Shown here one piece after another: positions 17,000 through 25,562 of a DNA stretch of 64,000 bases (positions are counted from its first letter, which is position 1; each line of letters begins with the position of its first letter). The notes beneath the pieces were generated by a model. The model did no database searches. It was not told where the DNA came from and saw only the letters and a list, made by a program, of their open reading frames with translations. The translations under genes were made by a program, and so were the position numbers. The DNA is from JBBDXS01 sp040902195 (GTDB lineage Bacteria > Chloroflexota > Dehalococcoidia > DSTF01 > RBG-16-68-14). The DNA lies in NCBI GenBank assembly GCA_040902195.1, contig JBBDXS010000004.1, positions 118,997-182,996 on the forward strand, read 5' to 3'.

Positions 17000-17455
17000 T
17001 TAAGGGTGTCGAGAGGCCTGCGCTCGGTAACGCTCGAGTCCCGTATCTAGCGTCAGGCCAGCAGCCAAACCCACGAGAGCCCCAATTGCGTCGACGGCAA
17101 GGTCCGTCTCCGAGGCCGTTCGATTCCGGACGAAGGCCTGGTGAAGCTCATCCGTCACGCCGTAGAGCACCGTTAGGGCAAACGCGACGGCGAGCACAAG
17201 GGCCAGGCCCTCCCGGTCGAGAGCTGAGCCGCCCGATCGCAGCGCCCGGTAGAGAAGCATCGCCAGCGCGCCGTACACGACAAGGTGTCCCAGATACGAG
17301 CGCATCCCGCCCGAGTGCTGGCCGAGAGGAGTCGATTGCTGCGAGAGGTAGAAGATCAGGCCCATCCAGCCCGCCACGAGACCCACGTGCAGTAGCTGGC
17401 GCGCTCTCGGCGAGAGCGGCCACGTCTTGAGCCGGATCCGGCCCCGTGTTAGCAT
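17000..17455 (-). CDS. VanZ-like membrane protein
   Basis: A 151-residue integral membrane protein with about four helices and the VanZ pattern IFYLSQQSTPLG, LGHLVVYGALAMLLYRA and YGVTDELHQAFVRNRTASETDLAVDAIGALVG. The acidic DE.HQ…R motif is the most conserved part of this family. VanZ confers low-level teicoplanin resistance in enterococci, but homologues are widespread and of unknown function. The internal ATG is chosen because the upstream in-frame extension to 17512 (GTG) runs through a GC-rich hairpin and matches no family sequence. Confidence 0.83.
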   Translation of the reverse strand: MLTRGRIRLKTWPLSPRARQLLHVGLVAGWMGLIFYLSQQSTPLGQHSGGMRSYLGHLVVYGALAMLLYRALRSGGSALDREGLALVLAVAFALTVLYGVTDELHQAFVRNRTASETDLAVDAIGALVGLAAGLTLDTGLERYRAQASRHP

Positions 17456-17487
17456 TCCGGACAGAAACAACTCGTTACACTCAAACG

Positions 17488-17506
17488 GAGGGGGTCGGGC
17501 CCCCTC
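17488..17506. repeat. GC-rich hairpin between divergent VanZ and uroD-like genes
   Basis: Inverted repeat GAGGGG…CCCCTC with a seven-base centre, located in the divergent promoter region just before the uroporphyrinogen-decarboxylase-family gene. No T-run follows. The role is unknown; it could be a weak REP relative because its foot reads GGAG. Confidence 0.35.
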
Positions 17507-17537
17507 TCTCACCTTCTAACGGGTTCGAGGCGAGAAC

Positions 17538-18539
17538 GTGTCCGCCATGAACAAGCGCGAGCGTGTCGAGGCCGCCCTTGAGGGCAGGGAGGTTGACCGG
17601 CCGCCCTACGGCTTCTGGGGCCACGACTTCATTCGCGAGTGGAGCGCGATCGATCTCGCCGCCGCCATGGTCGAGCCCGCCCGCGAGTTCGCGTACGACT
17701 ACGTCAAAGTGAACCCCCGCGCCACGTACTTCGATGAGGCCTGGGGCGCCAGGCACCGCCCCTCCGGCGATGCGATACGGCACCCTGAGAACGACGCGTG
17801 GCCGCTCCACGAGCCAGAGGACCTGGCGGAGGTGCGGCCCGTCGCTCCGGACGCCGGCGCCTTCGGGGAGCAGCTCGAGGCGCTCCGGCTTCTCGGCCGC
17901 GAGTTCGCGGGAGAGGTGCCGTTTGTACAAACGGTGTTTTCGCCGCTCTCGGTCGTCGGCCGCATGGCGAACGGCCGCGAACCCGTCCAGCGCTGGATGA
18001 CACAGTCGCCCGACGCGCTGCACGCCGCGCTCGCCGCCGTGGCCGAGACGCTGGCCGCGTACTCGCAGGCCTGCCTCGCCGCCGGCGCCGGCGGCATCTT
18101 TTTTGCCACGACGGAGTGGGCGACATACGACGTACTGACGGACGACCTGTACGATACGTTCGGCCGCACCTACGACCTGCGTGTGCTGGAGGCCGTCGAA
18201 GGCGCGCCGTTCAACATCCTGCACGTCTGCCGCCCGAACAACATGCTCGGCCGGCTGTTCGATTACCCCGTCTCCGCGTTCAACTGGGCGATGCATGCGC
18301 CCGGCAACATGTCGCTCGCTGATGCGAAGCCACGCACGGACAAAACGCTCATGGGCGGCGTCGACGAGCGCCACGCGCTGCTCGATGGCTCGCCGGACGC
18401 CGCGCGCGAGCAGGTGCGCGAGGCGCTGAGCCAGACCGGCGGCGTGCGCTTCATGCTTGCTCCGGGCTGCTCGATCTCGCCGCAGACGCCACCGGAGAAC
18501 ATCCGCGCTGCCATCGAGGCCGTCGAGCAGGGCACATGA
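17538..18539 (+). CDS. Uroporphyrinogen decarboxylase (URO-D) family protein
   Basis: A 333-residue TIM-barrel protein of the URO-D superfamily: MNKRERVEAALEGREVDRPPYGFWGH at the N-terminus, VQTVFSPLSVVGRM, AGAGGIFFATTEWA, LHVCRPNN, LMGGVDERHALLDG and FMLAPGCSISPQTPPENI. True HemE has the FSGAPFTLA and PGLKFGQ-type signatures, which are missing. It is therefore more likely a methyltransferase- or decarboxylase-like paralogue acting on a methylated or corrinoid substrate than a heme enzyme. GTG start, with a second Met three codons later. The stop overlaps ribF as ATGA, making a tight operon with ribF and tyrS. Confidence 0.85.
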   Translation: MSAMNKRERVEAALEGREVDRPPYGFWGHDFIREWSAIDLAAAMVEPAREFAYDYVKVNPRATYFDEAWGARHRPSGDAIRHPENDAWPLHEPEDLAEVRPVAPDAGAFGEQLEALRLLGREFAGEVPFVQTVFSPLSVVGRMANGREPVQRWMTQSPDALHAALAAVAETLAAYSQACLAAGAGGIFFATTEWATYDVLTDDLYDTFGRTYDLRVLEAVEGAPFNILHVCRPNNMLGRLFDYPVSAFNWAMHAPGNMSLADAKPRTDKTLMGGVDERHALLDGSPDAAREQVREALSQTGGVRFMLAPGCSISPQTPPENIRAAIEAVEQGT

Positions 18540-19474
18540 GCACCGAGCTCGCTCGCGAGGAGCTGGCGCGCGCGGCGCCGGGCCGTCCTACCGCCGTCAC
18601 CATCGGCAAGTTCGATGGCGTGCACCGCGGGCATCGCTACCTCGTCGGCCATCTGCTAGACCGCGCGCGCGAGCATGGTCTCGCGGCCGTGGTCGTCACG
18701 CTCCATCCGCACCCAATCACTGTGCTCCGTCCCGGCACGCCGATCACGTACCTCTGCTCGCTCGAGGAGCGTGTCTCGCTCCTGCACGCCCTGGGCGTCG
18801 AGAGCGTCGGCGTGCTCTCGTTCACATCGGAGTTGGCGCAGCTCTCCTATCGTGACTTCGCGGACCTCCTCGTCGATCAGCTCGACCTGAAATTGCTCCT
18901 GATCGGCCCGGACTTCGCGCTCGGCCGCGATCGAGAAGGCAATATCGATCGCTTGCGGGCCTACGGCCGCGAACGTGGCTTCGAGGTCGAGGAGATGCCG
19001 TTGCTCAGCGAGGATGACGCGAAGGTCGGCTCCGGCGCCGTCCGCGATGCGCTCGCCCGCGGCGACATGGAAAACGTCGCATCCTTGTTGGGCCGTCCGT
19101 TCGCGCTGCGCGGGCCCGTCGTCCGCGGCGAGGAGCGCGGCCGCACGATCGGTTTCCCGACGGCGAACATCGCCGTCGCGCCGGACCTTGCGATGCCCAA
19201 GTTCGGCGTCTACGTGACGCGGGCCTACCTGGGCGAGACGACCTACGGCTCCGTCACGAACGTAGGGCAGCGTCCCACGTTCGGCGGCGAGCGCCCCACG
19301 ATCGAGACGCACCTGTTCGACTTCGACCGCGACATCTACGAGCGCGAGCTGCGCATCGAGCTGCTGCATCGCGTGCGAGGCGAGCAGCGCTTCTCCGGCG
19401 TCGATGAGCTCGTCGCGCAGATCAAACGCGATGTAGACGTGGCACGTGACTACCTCCGGGAGCGCGCCCCGTGA
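18536..19474 (+). CDS. ribF: Bifunctional riboflavin kinase / FAD synthetase
   Basis: Makes FMN and then FAD from riboflavin. At 312 residues it is family length. The N-terminal nucleotidyltransferase domain has VTIGKFDGVHRGHRYLV, HPHPITVLRP, IGPDFALGRDREGN and SGAVRDALARGD. The C-terminal kinase domain has RGRTIGFPTANI, GVYVTRAYLGE and TIETHLFDFDRDIYERELRIE. It overlaps its neighbours by four bases on each side (ATGA and GTGA), indicating translational coupling with the uroD-like gene and tyrS. Confidence 0.96.
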   Translation: MSTELAREELARAAPGRPTAVTIGKFDGVHRGHRYLVGHLLDRAREHGLAAVVVTLHPHPITVLRPGTPITYLCSLEERVSLLHALGVESVGVLSFTSELAQLSYRDFADLLVDQLDLKLLLIGPDFALGRDREGNIDRLRAYGRERGFEVEEMPLLSEDDAKVGSGAVRDALARGDMENVASLLGRPFALRGPVVRGEERGRTIGFPTANIAVAPDLAMPKFGVYVTRAYLGETTYGSVTNVGQRPTFGGERPTIETHLFDFDRDIYERELRIELLHRVRGEQRFSGVDELVAQIKRDVDVARDYLRERAP

Positions 19475-20769
19475 CGAAGCGCGACGCCCTCACGCCGGAG
19501 CAGCGTCACGTAGTGTCGCGCGGCGTCATCGAGATCATCCCGGAGGAGGACTTTATCGAGGCGCTGCGCTCCGGACGTAAGCTCCGCCTCAAGCTCGGCC
19601 TCGATCCGAGCAAGCCCGATCTCCACATCGGCCACGCGGTGCTGCTGCGCAAGCTGCGGCTGCTGCAGGACATGGGCCATCAGGTCGTCCTCATCGTCGG
19701 CGACTGGACCGCGCGCATCGGCGACCCGAGCGGCCAGTCGATCATGCGCCCCATGATCACGCCCGAGGAGGTCGCCGCGAACGCCGAGACGTACATGCGC
19801 CAGTTCTTCCACGTCGTCGATCAGGAGCGGACGGAGGTGCGCTGGCAGAGCGAGTGGTTCGGCAAGACGTTCCAGCTCGATGACCTGATGCGTCTCGCCG
19901 CGCGCTTCACCGTCGCGCAGATGCTCCAGCGCGAGGACTTTCGCACGCGCTACGAGGCGCACCAGCCGCTCGGCGTGCACGAGTTGCTCTACCCCATGCT
20001 CCAGGCCTACGACTCCGTCGCCATCGAGGCCGACGTGGAGTTCGGCGGCAGCGACCAGCTCTTCAACCTGCTCGTCGGCCGCGAGCTACAGCAGGACCTG
20101 GGTCAGCAGCCGCAGTCGTGCTTCATCATGAAGCTCCTCGTCGGTACAGACGGCTCGCAGAAGATGAGCAAGTCGCTCGGCAACACGGTCGACTTCGAAG
20201 ATCCGCCGAACGAGAAGTACGGCAAGATCATGTCGATCCCGGACTCGGCGCTGATGGACTACCTCGGGCTGGCGACGGACATCCCGGACGAAGAGCTGGC
20301 GCTCATCCGCAAGCAGCTCGACGATCGCGCGGTCAACCCCATGGAGATCAAGAAGCGCCTCGCCCGCGAGATCGTCGCGCAGTTCCACGGCGAGGCCGCC
20401 GCGCAAGAGGCTGAAGGCGAGTTCGCGATGACGTATCGCGATCATCAGGACGGCGAGTACATCTTCCTGCCCGAAGGGACGGTCGATGTCGTAATTGGAG
20501 GGCAAGCGAACGAAGTAAACCTCGCCAAGCTCCTCGTTGAGGCTGCACTCGCGTCGAGTGCAACGGATGCTCGGCGCCTCATTAGACAGGGTGCCGTACA
20601 ACTCTTCGGCGAGGGTTCGGGCATTCCACCTTGGGAGACGTCGGTGCGTGTTGTGAGCCCGAAGCGAATCGATAGTCCGACTCTTAGCGTTAAGCCGGGT
20701 GACGTGCTGCGCGTCGGCAAGCACCGCTTCCTCCGCATCGTAGACTCCGAATCGACACCAACCTCGTAG
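19471..20769 (+). CDS. tyrS: Tyrosyl-tRNA synthetase
   Basis: Charges tRNA-Tyr. The 432 residues have the class I signature as HIGH (LGLDPSKPDLHIGHAVLLRKL), the KMSKS loop (GSQKMSKSLGNTVDF) and a C-terminal S4-like RNA-binding region (LAKLLVEAALASSATDARRLIRQGAVQL … VLRVGKHRFLRIV), typical of the longer TyrZ-like type. The start is GTG overlapping the ribF stop. The stop codon TAG is the first part of a REP element's GTAG foot. The last 50 bases of the gene are part of a 148-bp unit repeated downstream. Confidence 0.96.
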   Translation: MTKRDALTPEQRHVVSRGVIEIIPEEDFIEALRSGRKLRLKLGLDPSKPDLHIGHAVLLRKLRLLQDMGHQVVLIVGDWTARIGDPSGQSIMRPMITPEEVAANAETYMRQFFHVVDQERTEVRWQSEWFGKTFQLDDLMRLAARFTVAQMLQREDFRTRYEAHQPLGVHELLYPMLQAYDSVAIEADVEFGGSDQLFNLLVGRELQQDLGQQPQSCFIMKLLVGTDGSQKMSKSLGNTVDFEDPPNEKYGKIMSIPDSALMDYLGLATDIPDEELALIRKQLDDRAVNPMEIKKRLAREIVAQFHGEAAAQEAEGEFAMTYRDHQDGEYIFLPEGTVDVVIGGQANEVNLAKLLVEAALASSATDARRLIRQGAVQLFGEGSGIPPWETSVRVVSPKRIDSPTLSVKPGDVLRVGKHRFLRIVDSESTPTS

Positions 20770-21028
20770 GGACAGAGCTTGAGCTCTGTCCTCGACCCCT
20801 CGATGTGCAGAGGGCCGAGCTAAAGCTCGGCCCCTACAGGTCTTGCGTAGGCCACGCCGCGTCGGCAAGCACCGCTTCCTCCGCATCATGGGCCCCGAAT
20901 CGACACCAACCTCGTAGGGACAGAGCTTGAGCTCTGTCCTCGACCCCTCGATGTGCAGAGGGCCGAGCTAAAGCTCGGCCCCTACAGGTCTTGCGTAGGC
21001 CACGCCGCGTCGGCAAGCACCGCTTCCT
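20711..21028 (+). repeat. 148-bp tandem repeat carrying inverted REP pairs and the tyrS 3' end
   Basis: The sequence starting GCGTCGGCAAGCACCGCTTC inside tyrS recurs at 20859 and 21007, so two full 148-bp units and a partial third lie in tandem. Each unit holds the tyrS tail, a REP with arms GGACAGAGCT/AGCTCTGTCC (20770-20791 in copy 1) and a second, oppositely oriented hairpin with arms GGGCCGAGCT/AGCTCGGCCC (20812-20833) ending in CTAC. This is the inverted-pair arrangement of BIMEs. The two units differ by only a few bases, suggesting recent duplication. There is no gene here. Confidence 0.9.
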
Positions 21029-21034
21029 CTGCAC

Positions 21035-21217
21035 ATTGTCATCCTGAGCGAAGCGAAGGATCTGGCGCCTCGCTGAGGCGTCTCTATCTATCCCGCCTCC
21101 CGCATCCCGCCTCCCGCTTCCAAACCTTATGTCCCTAACCTTGCTATTCGCTATTGCCGGCACCGCCGTGGTACGCTGAACGTACGGACACGAGCGATTG
21201 AGTAGAGGGGGAGGCTT
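21035..21217. other. Intergenic spacer with dispersed TCATCCTGAGCGAAGCGAAGGATC-type repeat
   Basis: After the tandem REP array comes a GTCATCCTGAGCGAAGCGAA element (from 21038), a sequence type found between genes again at 35331, 41484, 44920 and 45188 in diverged form. The rest is a C-rich CATCCCGCCTCCCG stretch and the leader of the next gene, with GGGGGAGG as ribosome site. No coding sequence was recognised. Confidence 0.6.
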
Positions 21218-21697
21218 ATGGATTCTGATTTTCGAATCGATATCAGCGAAGTCCTGAAGGCCATCGATGGCGGTGAGATCATCGCACTCTACTTCCCCCT
21301 CCTCCGCAAGACCCTCCTCATGGACACCCGCAGCAGCTCCATCGACGGCCCGATGATCAAGGTCGTGCCGATGGCGTCTTCGCCCGAGGAGCGCTTCCGC
21401 GAGCTCGTGCGCATGCGCCCGCGCTTCCCCAAGCCCGAGAGCATCAGCATCATCCCGTGGCCGAAGTACGCCAACCGCCTCGTCGAGACCGGCGTCTGGG
21501 ACCGCATCGTCCGGCGCTACATCGAGATCGGCCCGCCCGAGATCGTGCGGCAGGCGAACGTCTGCTTGGAAGAGATCCACTCGGCGGAACGAGAGGAAGT
21601 GCGCAAGGCGATCACCGGCGACGGCTACGAGACGCTCTGGGACGCCTCTGGCAGCCACGCCGCCGCCCTCGATGACGACGACGAGCAGCAGGCCTAG
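21218..21697 (+). CDS. Conserved hypothetical protein
   Basis: A 159-residue soluble acidic protein with a very strong ribosome site (GGGGGAGG) seven bases before its ATG and a strong terminator after it, so it is a well-expressed single-gene unit. I do not recognise a characterised family. Visible features are a Leu/Ile-rich N-terminal half (IIALYFPLLRKTLLMDTRSS), a central basic segment (RFRELVRMRPRFPKPESISIIPWPKYANRL), helices ending in IVRQANVCLEEIHSAEREEVRKAI, and an Asp/Glu-rich tail. No signal peptide or membrane helix is seen. Confidence 0.75.
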   Translation: MDSDFRIDISEVLKAIDGGEIIALYFPLLRKTLLMDTRSSSIDGPMIKVVPMASSPEERFRELVRMRPRFPKPESISIIPWPKYANRLVETGVWDRIVRRYIEIGPPEIVRQANVCLEEIHSAEREEVRKAITGDGYETLWDASGSHAAALDDDDEQQA

Positions 21698-21715
21698 CGG
21701 TCAGTCGAACAACGG

Positions 21716-21750
21716 AAAACGGGCGTCCACTCGGACGCCCGTTTTGTTTT
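21716..21750 (+). terminator. Strong intrinsic terminator
   Basis: A 13-bp perfect stem AAAACGGGCGTCC/GGACGCCCGTTTT with a four-base loop, followed by GTTTT. The A-run on the left makes it able to work in both directions, for the hypothetical gene on the left and for the convergent EF-G-like gene on the right. Confidence 0.92.
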
Positions 21751-21836
21751 GCCGGTAGCGGCGACCTTCAGAGCCTGCCCTCGAGCGACGCGAAGCGTCG
21801 TCACGGCGAAACGAAGAGGCCTTCGGCGCTTGCCTC

Positions 21837-23909
21837 CTACGGCGACCCTGCGGCCGCCTCAGCGCTTGCGAGCACCTTCTGCGCTACGTGCTGCGGCACC
21901 TCCTCGTAGTGACTGAGCTCCGTCGTGAAGTAGGCGCGCCCCTGCGTCATCGAGCGCAGGTCTGTCGCGTAGTGCTGGATCTCGGCCATCGGCGCCTGTG
22001 CTTCGATCAGCGTCAGGCCGCCGCCCTGCGGTGTCATGCCCAGCACCTTGCCACGCTTGGTGTTGAGGTCGCTCAGCACGTCGCCGGTGTGCGAGTCCGG
22101 CGACATGATGTGGACGTCCATCACGGGCTCCAGCAGGACCGGGTGCGCATCCTGCGCGCCTTGCTTGAGCGCCTGCGCCCCCGCGATCTTGAACGCCATC
22201 TCTGACGAGTCGACCGCGTGCTCCTTACCGTCGTAGAGCGTGACTTTCACGTCGACGAGCGGGAAGCGCGAGACGGCGCCCTCGCTCATCGCTTCGTGCA
22301 CGCCCTTCTCGACTGCCGGGATGTACTGCCTCGGCACTGAGCCGCCGACCACCTCGTTTCCGAACTGGAAGCCCGACCCGCGCGGCAGCGGCTCGATGCG
22401 GATGGCGACGCGGGCGTACTGTCCGTGGCCGCCCGTCTGCTTCTTGTGCGTGTAATCGGACTTAGCGGTAGCCGTCACGGTCGCCTTGTAGGGCACCTTG
22501 GGCGTGACCATCTCTACCTCAACGCCGAACTTGCGCTTCATTTTCTCCGCCGCGACCTCGATGTGCGATTCGCCCAGACCGGAGAGGATCGTCTCGTGCG
22601 TGTCGTTCTCGCGGCGCAGATGCAGGCTCGGGTCCTCCTCAGCGATGCGCTGGAGCGCCGGGCCGAGCTTATCGAGGTCGGCCTTCGTTTTCGGGAAGAT
22701 GGCCAGGCTGTACGACGGGGTAGGGAAGTGGATCGCGTCCAGCACAATGGGCTTCTCGCGCGTCGTGAGCGTGTGCCCCGTGGCCGTCTCGGCGAGCTTG
22801 GCGACCGCGCCGATGTCGCCCGCGACGAGCTTCGGTGTCGATTCCTGCGTCTTGCCCCGGAGGTGGAAGAGCTGCGCGATGCGCTCGTCCACCTTTCGGT
22901 TCGCGTCCCACACGTGCGAGTCGGCCGAGAGCGTCCCGGAGATCACGCGCAGGTACGTCAGCTTTCCGACGTACTGGTCGGCGCTCGTCTTGAACGCGAG
23001 GACGGCCAGCGGTCCGGACGGGTCGGCCGTAAGCTTGACCTCGTTGTCGCTGCCGTCCTGCGCCGTAATCTCGGCGCGGTCCGCGGGCGACGGGCCGGCG
23101 TCGACGATGGCGTCCAGGAGGCGCGGCACGGCGATGTTCTTCGTGGCTGAGCCAACCAGGACCGGCACGATACCACCGGCGCAGACGCCGGAGCGCAGGC
23201 CGTGCCGCAACTCGTCCGCGCTCAGCTCCTCACCTTCGAGGAACTTGCTGAGCAGCGCGTCGTCGTTCTCCGCGATAGCCTCGATGAGCTGCTCGCGGTA
23301 TGTTTGCACGTCGGCTCCCATCGATTCCGGGATCGAGCCCGCCTCTGCTTTCTCGCCGAGGAACGCCTGCATCTCCAACAGGTCGACAACGCCCTGGAAC
23401 GAGTCCTGCGATCCGATCGGTAGCTGGAGCGGAACGCAGCGTTTGCCGTAACGCTCCCGCAGCTGCGAGACCGCGTTCTCGAAGTTCGCGTTCTCGCGAT
23501 CGATCCGGTTCACGAACGCGATGCGCGGCAGCGACTCCTCGTCAGCGTAGCCCCACGCCAGTTCCGTCCCAACCTCGACGCCGGAGACGGCATCGATCAC
23601 GATCAGCGCGGCGTCGGCGGCGCGAACCCCCTCCTTCACCTCGCCCTGGAAGTCGGCGTAGCCGGGCGTATCGATCAGGTTGATCTTGTGCCCCTTCCAC
23701 TCGCAGGGCAGCAGCGACAGCCCGATGCTGATCTGGCGCTTCTTTTCGTCGTCCTCGTAGTCGCTCGTCGTGGTCCCTTCATCGACCCGCCCCAGCCGGT
23801 TGATGGCGCTGGCGGCGAAAAGCGCGGCTTCCGACAGCGACGTCTTTCCCGTCCCGCCGTGGCCGAGCACGACGACGTTGCGGATTTTCTCTGTCTGGTA
23901 CTCCTTCAT
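21837..23909 (-). CDS. Elongation factor G-like translation GTPase (EF-G2 type)
   Basis: A 690-residue GTPase with all EF-G domains. The P-loop VVLGHGGTGKTSL, DTPGYADF and the guanine-specificity motif NRID (NKxD in canonical EF-G) define domain I. Domain II, the GGHGQYARV domain IV block and the C-terminal GGLTLIEAQAPMAEIQHYATDLRSMTQGRA follow. The GHGGTGKTS P-loop variant marks the EF-G-like paralogue class rather than the main FusA, which uses AHIDAGKTT. It may act in translocation under stress or in ribosome recycling. The start is the ATG with GAGGAG upstream; a longer frame to 24218 runs through the divergent gene and is not similar to the family. Confidence 0.92.
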   Translation of the reverse strand: MKEYQTEKIRNVVVLGHGGTGKTSLSEAALFAASAINRLGRVDEGTTTSDYEDDEKKRQISIGLSLLPCEWKGHKINLIDTPGYADFQGEVKEGVRAADAALIVIDAVSGVEVGTELAWGYADEESLPRIAFVNRIDRENANFENAVSQLRERYGKRCVPLQLPIGSQDSFQGVVDLLEMQAFLGEKAEAGSIPESMGADVQTYREQLIEAIAENDDALLSKFLEGEELSADELRHGLRSGVCAGGIVPVLVGSATKNIAVPRLLDAIVDAGPSPADRAEITAQDGSDNEVKLTADPSGPLAVLAFKTSADQYVGKLTYLRVISGTLSADSHVWDANRKVDERIAQLFHLRGKTQESTPKLVAGDIGAVAKLAETATGHTLTTREKPIVLDAIHFPTPSYSLAIFPKTKADLDKLGPALQRIAEEDPSLHLRRENDTHETILSGLGESHIEVAAEKMKRKFGVEVEMVTPKVPYKATVTATAKSDYTHKKQTGGHGQYARVAIRIEPLPRGSGFQFGNEVVGGSVPRQYIPAVEKGVHEAMSEGAVSRFPLVDVKVTLYDGKEHAVDSSEMAFKIAGAQALKQGAQDAHPVLLEPVMDVHIMSPDSHTGDVLSDLNTKRGKVLGMTPQGGGLTLIEAQAPMAEIQHYATDLRSMTQGRAYFTTELSHYEEVPQHVAQKVLASAEAAAGSP

Positions 23910-24047
23910 GCGCCGCTGACTCCTCAGGTGGGATGGGAAAGCCCGACCAGGGGCGAGCAGAAACGGATTGTAGCGTAGGCCCAGGAAGGCGGGCAAGAAG
24001 TCGAGCCTTTGGCGGCGCGCGCCCTTGGCTGGTACGCTTGGCCCGCT

Positions 24048-25088
24048 ATGCCCGCCACGATCGATGACGCGCTGGAGATCCTCGAGGGCACCGGACCCGA
24101 GTTCGGAGGCGGCCTCTCCAACCACGGGCCCATGGCCGCCGAGGCGCTCCTCGCGCTCGGCCGCGACGATGTCGTCGTGTCCTGGACCGAGAACTACAAG
24201 CGCCGCCTTCGCGACCATCCCCAGTCGCGCAACCCGATCGATGCCGTCTCCTGGCGCGAGGCCCTCGGTGACGGCGCGCGCGCCGGCGATTGGATCGTCT
24301 TCTTCGAGCGGCAGCTCGCCGAGGCGGCGTGGCGCGACGTACTCAACATCTGGGTCCCTCGTCTAGCGCCGGGCCTCATCGCCGCCGCCACGCACGGCGT
24401 CATCCGCACCGGCCACGCCGTGCGCTCCGTTGGCGCGGGCGAGACGCCTGCGCGCCTGCACGAGCTGGCTGAAGGTCTCGGCTATTGGGCTGCGCGCTAT
24501 CGCACGCTGCCGGAGGCTTCGCCGGACGCGACGGGTGCGCGGCTGCCATCGGAGGTGCTGGCGTCGCTCGAGACCGTGCCCGAGTCGGGAAGCCGGCGCG
24601 TCGGGCTCATCACCGAGGGCCTCGCGCTGCTCGAAGAGCTGCCGTCGTTCGCGAACGCGGCGGCGCTTGTCGACACCTCGGGCGACGCATCGCGCTTCAT
24701 CTCCGACCTGACGGAGACGTTCGCCGGCGTCTACCTCGCGAACGCTGCCGGCACGAGCCGCGTGATCACGTTCATTCACTCCGTCACCGGCCCGAGCGCC
24801 GTGCGCCTGATGGCGCCCTACCTGAACGACGATGCCCTCCGCGTCTCATTGCGCTACGGGTGGCAGGCGGCCGCGGCGCTCTACGCCGCCTTCGGCGAGA
24901 CCCCGAGCGGCCCGTTGAACGAACCGGCGAGCGACGCACAGGACCTCATCGATCGCGCAGTGGCCAGCAGCGACGAGCACGCCATCAAGTTCACGGAGGC
25001 CTGCCTGCGCGAGCACGCGCTGAACCCCAAGCCGGTCTACCTCGCCGCGGCGCGACACGCCTCGGGCGTGCTCGGAGGGCGGCCGTAG
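24048..25088 (+). CDS. Questin-oxidase-like (DUF4243) protein
   Basis: A 346-residue mostly helical protein with the questin oxidase-like pattern: FGGGLSNHGPMAAEALLALGR at the N-terminus, WREALGDGARAGDWIVFFERQL, GLIAAATHGVIRTGHAVRS, ELAEGLGYWAARYR, ITFIHSVTGPSAVRLM and AIKFTEACLREH. Fungal members open the anthraquinone ring in a Baeyer-Villiger-like step, but the bacterial homologues have no known substrate. The conserved His residues (SNHGPM, THGVIRTGH, FIHSVTG) fit that family. The ATG is used because the upstream Met has no similarity; a TACGCT box nine bases before it suggests a leaderless start. Confidence 0.78.
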   Translation: MPATIDDALEILEGTGPEFGGGLSNHGPMAAEALLALGRDDVVVSWTENYKRRLRDHPQSRNPIDAVSWREALGDGARAGDWIVFFERQLAEAAWRDVLNIWVPRLAPGLIAAATHGVIRTGHAVRSVGAGETPARLHELAEGLGYWAARYRTLPEASPDATGARLPSEVLASLETVPESGSRRVGLITEGLALLEELPSFANAAALVDTSGDASRFISDLTETFAGVYLANAAGTSRVITFIHSVTGPSAVRLMAPYLNDDALRVSLRYGWQAAAALYAAFGETPSGPLNEPASDAQDLIDRAVASSDEHAIKFTEACLREHALNPKPVYLAAARHASGVLGGRP

Positions 25089-25089
25089 C

Positions 25090-25494
25090 ATGCCAGACAA
25101 TGCGCACGCCGGACACGAGCAGCTCGTTCCCGTCGCGCCGGAGTTCTTCGTTCGCGATGTCGATGCATCGATCCGCTTCTACGTCGATGGCCTCGGCTTC
25201 CGGCTTCTCCGCCGCGATGGCGACTTCGCCGTCCTCGGCCTCGGCGATGCGCACGTCCTCCTTGCGGGGCCAAGCATTGGCGCCGGCCTCAAGGCGTGGC
25301 TCGCATCTGGCCCGCGAGGTGTCGGACTGAACATCCGCATTATGGTCGACGATATCGACGCGATGTACGCGCGCGTGAAGGCGGCCGGCGCGCCGGTCGT
25401 CGATGACATCAAGGACCAGTACTACGGCCTGCGTGACTTCATGGCCGCCGACCCCGACGGCTTCGTCCTGCGCTTCGCCGCACCGATCGCGTAG
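25090..25494 (+). CDS. Glyoxalase/bleomycin-resistance (VOC) superfamily protein
   Basis: A 134-residue vicinal-oxygen-chelate fold: PEFFVRDVDASIRFYVDGLGFRLLRR and a second beta-alpha-beta unit NIRIMVDDIDAMYARVKAAGAPVVDDIKD ending in DPDGFVLRFAAPI. Metal ligands are not obvious (a Gln/Glu pair is partly missing), so it could be a binding protein rather than an enzyme. It begins two bases after the preceding gene and is surely co-transcribed with it. Confidence 0.87.
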   Translation: MPDNAHAGHEQLVPVAPEFFVRDVDASIRFYVDGLGFRLLRRDGDFAVLGLGDAHVLLAGPSIGAGLKAWLASGPRGVGLNIRIMVDDIDAMYARVKAAGAPVVDDIKDQYYGLRDFMAADPDGFVLRFAAPIA

Positions 25495-25562
25495 CGATCG
25501 AAAACTACGCGCCCGCCTGCGCCGCGATCAATCCCATGTTCCTTGTTCCCCGTTCCGCGTTC

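Noticed and set aside
17538..18539. HemE (true uroporphyrinogen decarboxylase)
   Set aside because: Superfamily fold is clear but the HemE signatures are missing and there are no heme genes nearby; called URO-D family only.
20711..21028. CRISPR array
   Set aside because: Repeats are contiguous 148-bp units with REP hairpins, not short repeats with unique spacers; no cas genes in the window.
23910..24218. N-terminal extension of the EF-G-like frame
   Set aside because: Overlaps the divergent questin-oxidase-like gene; lacks family similarity; the ATG at 23909 has a ribosome site.
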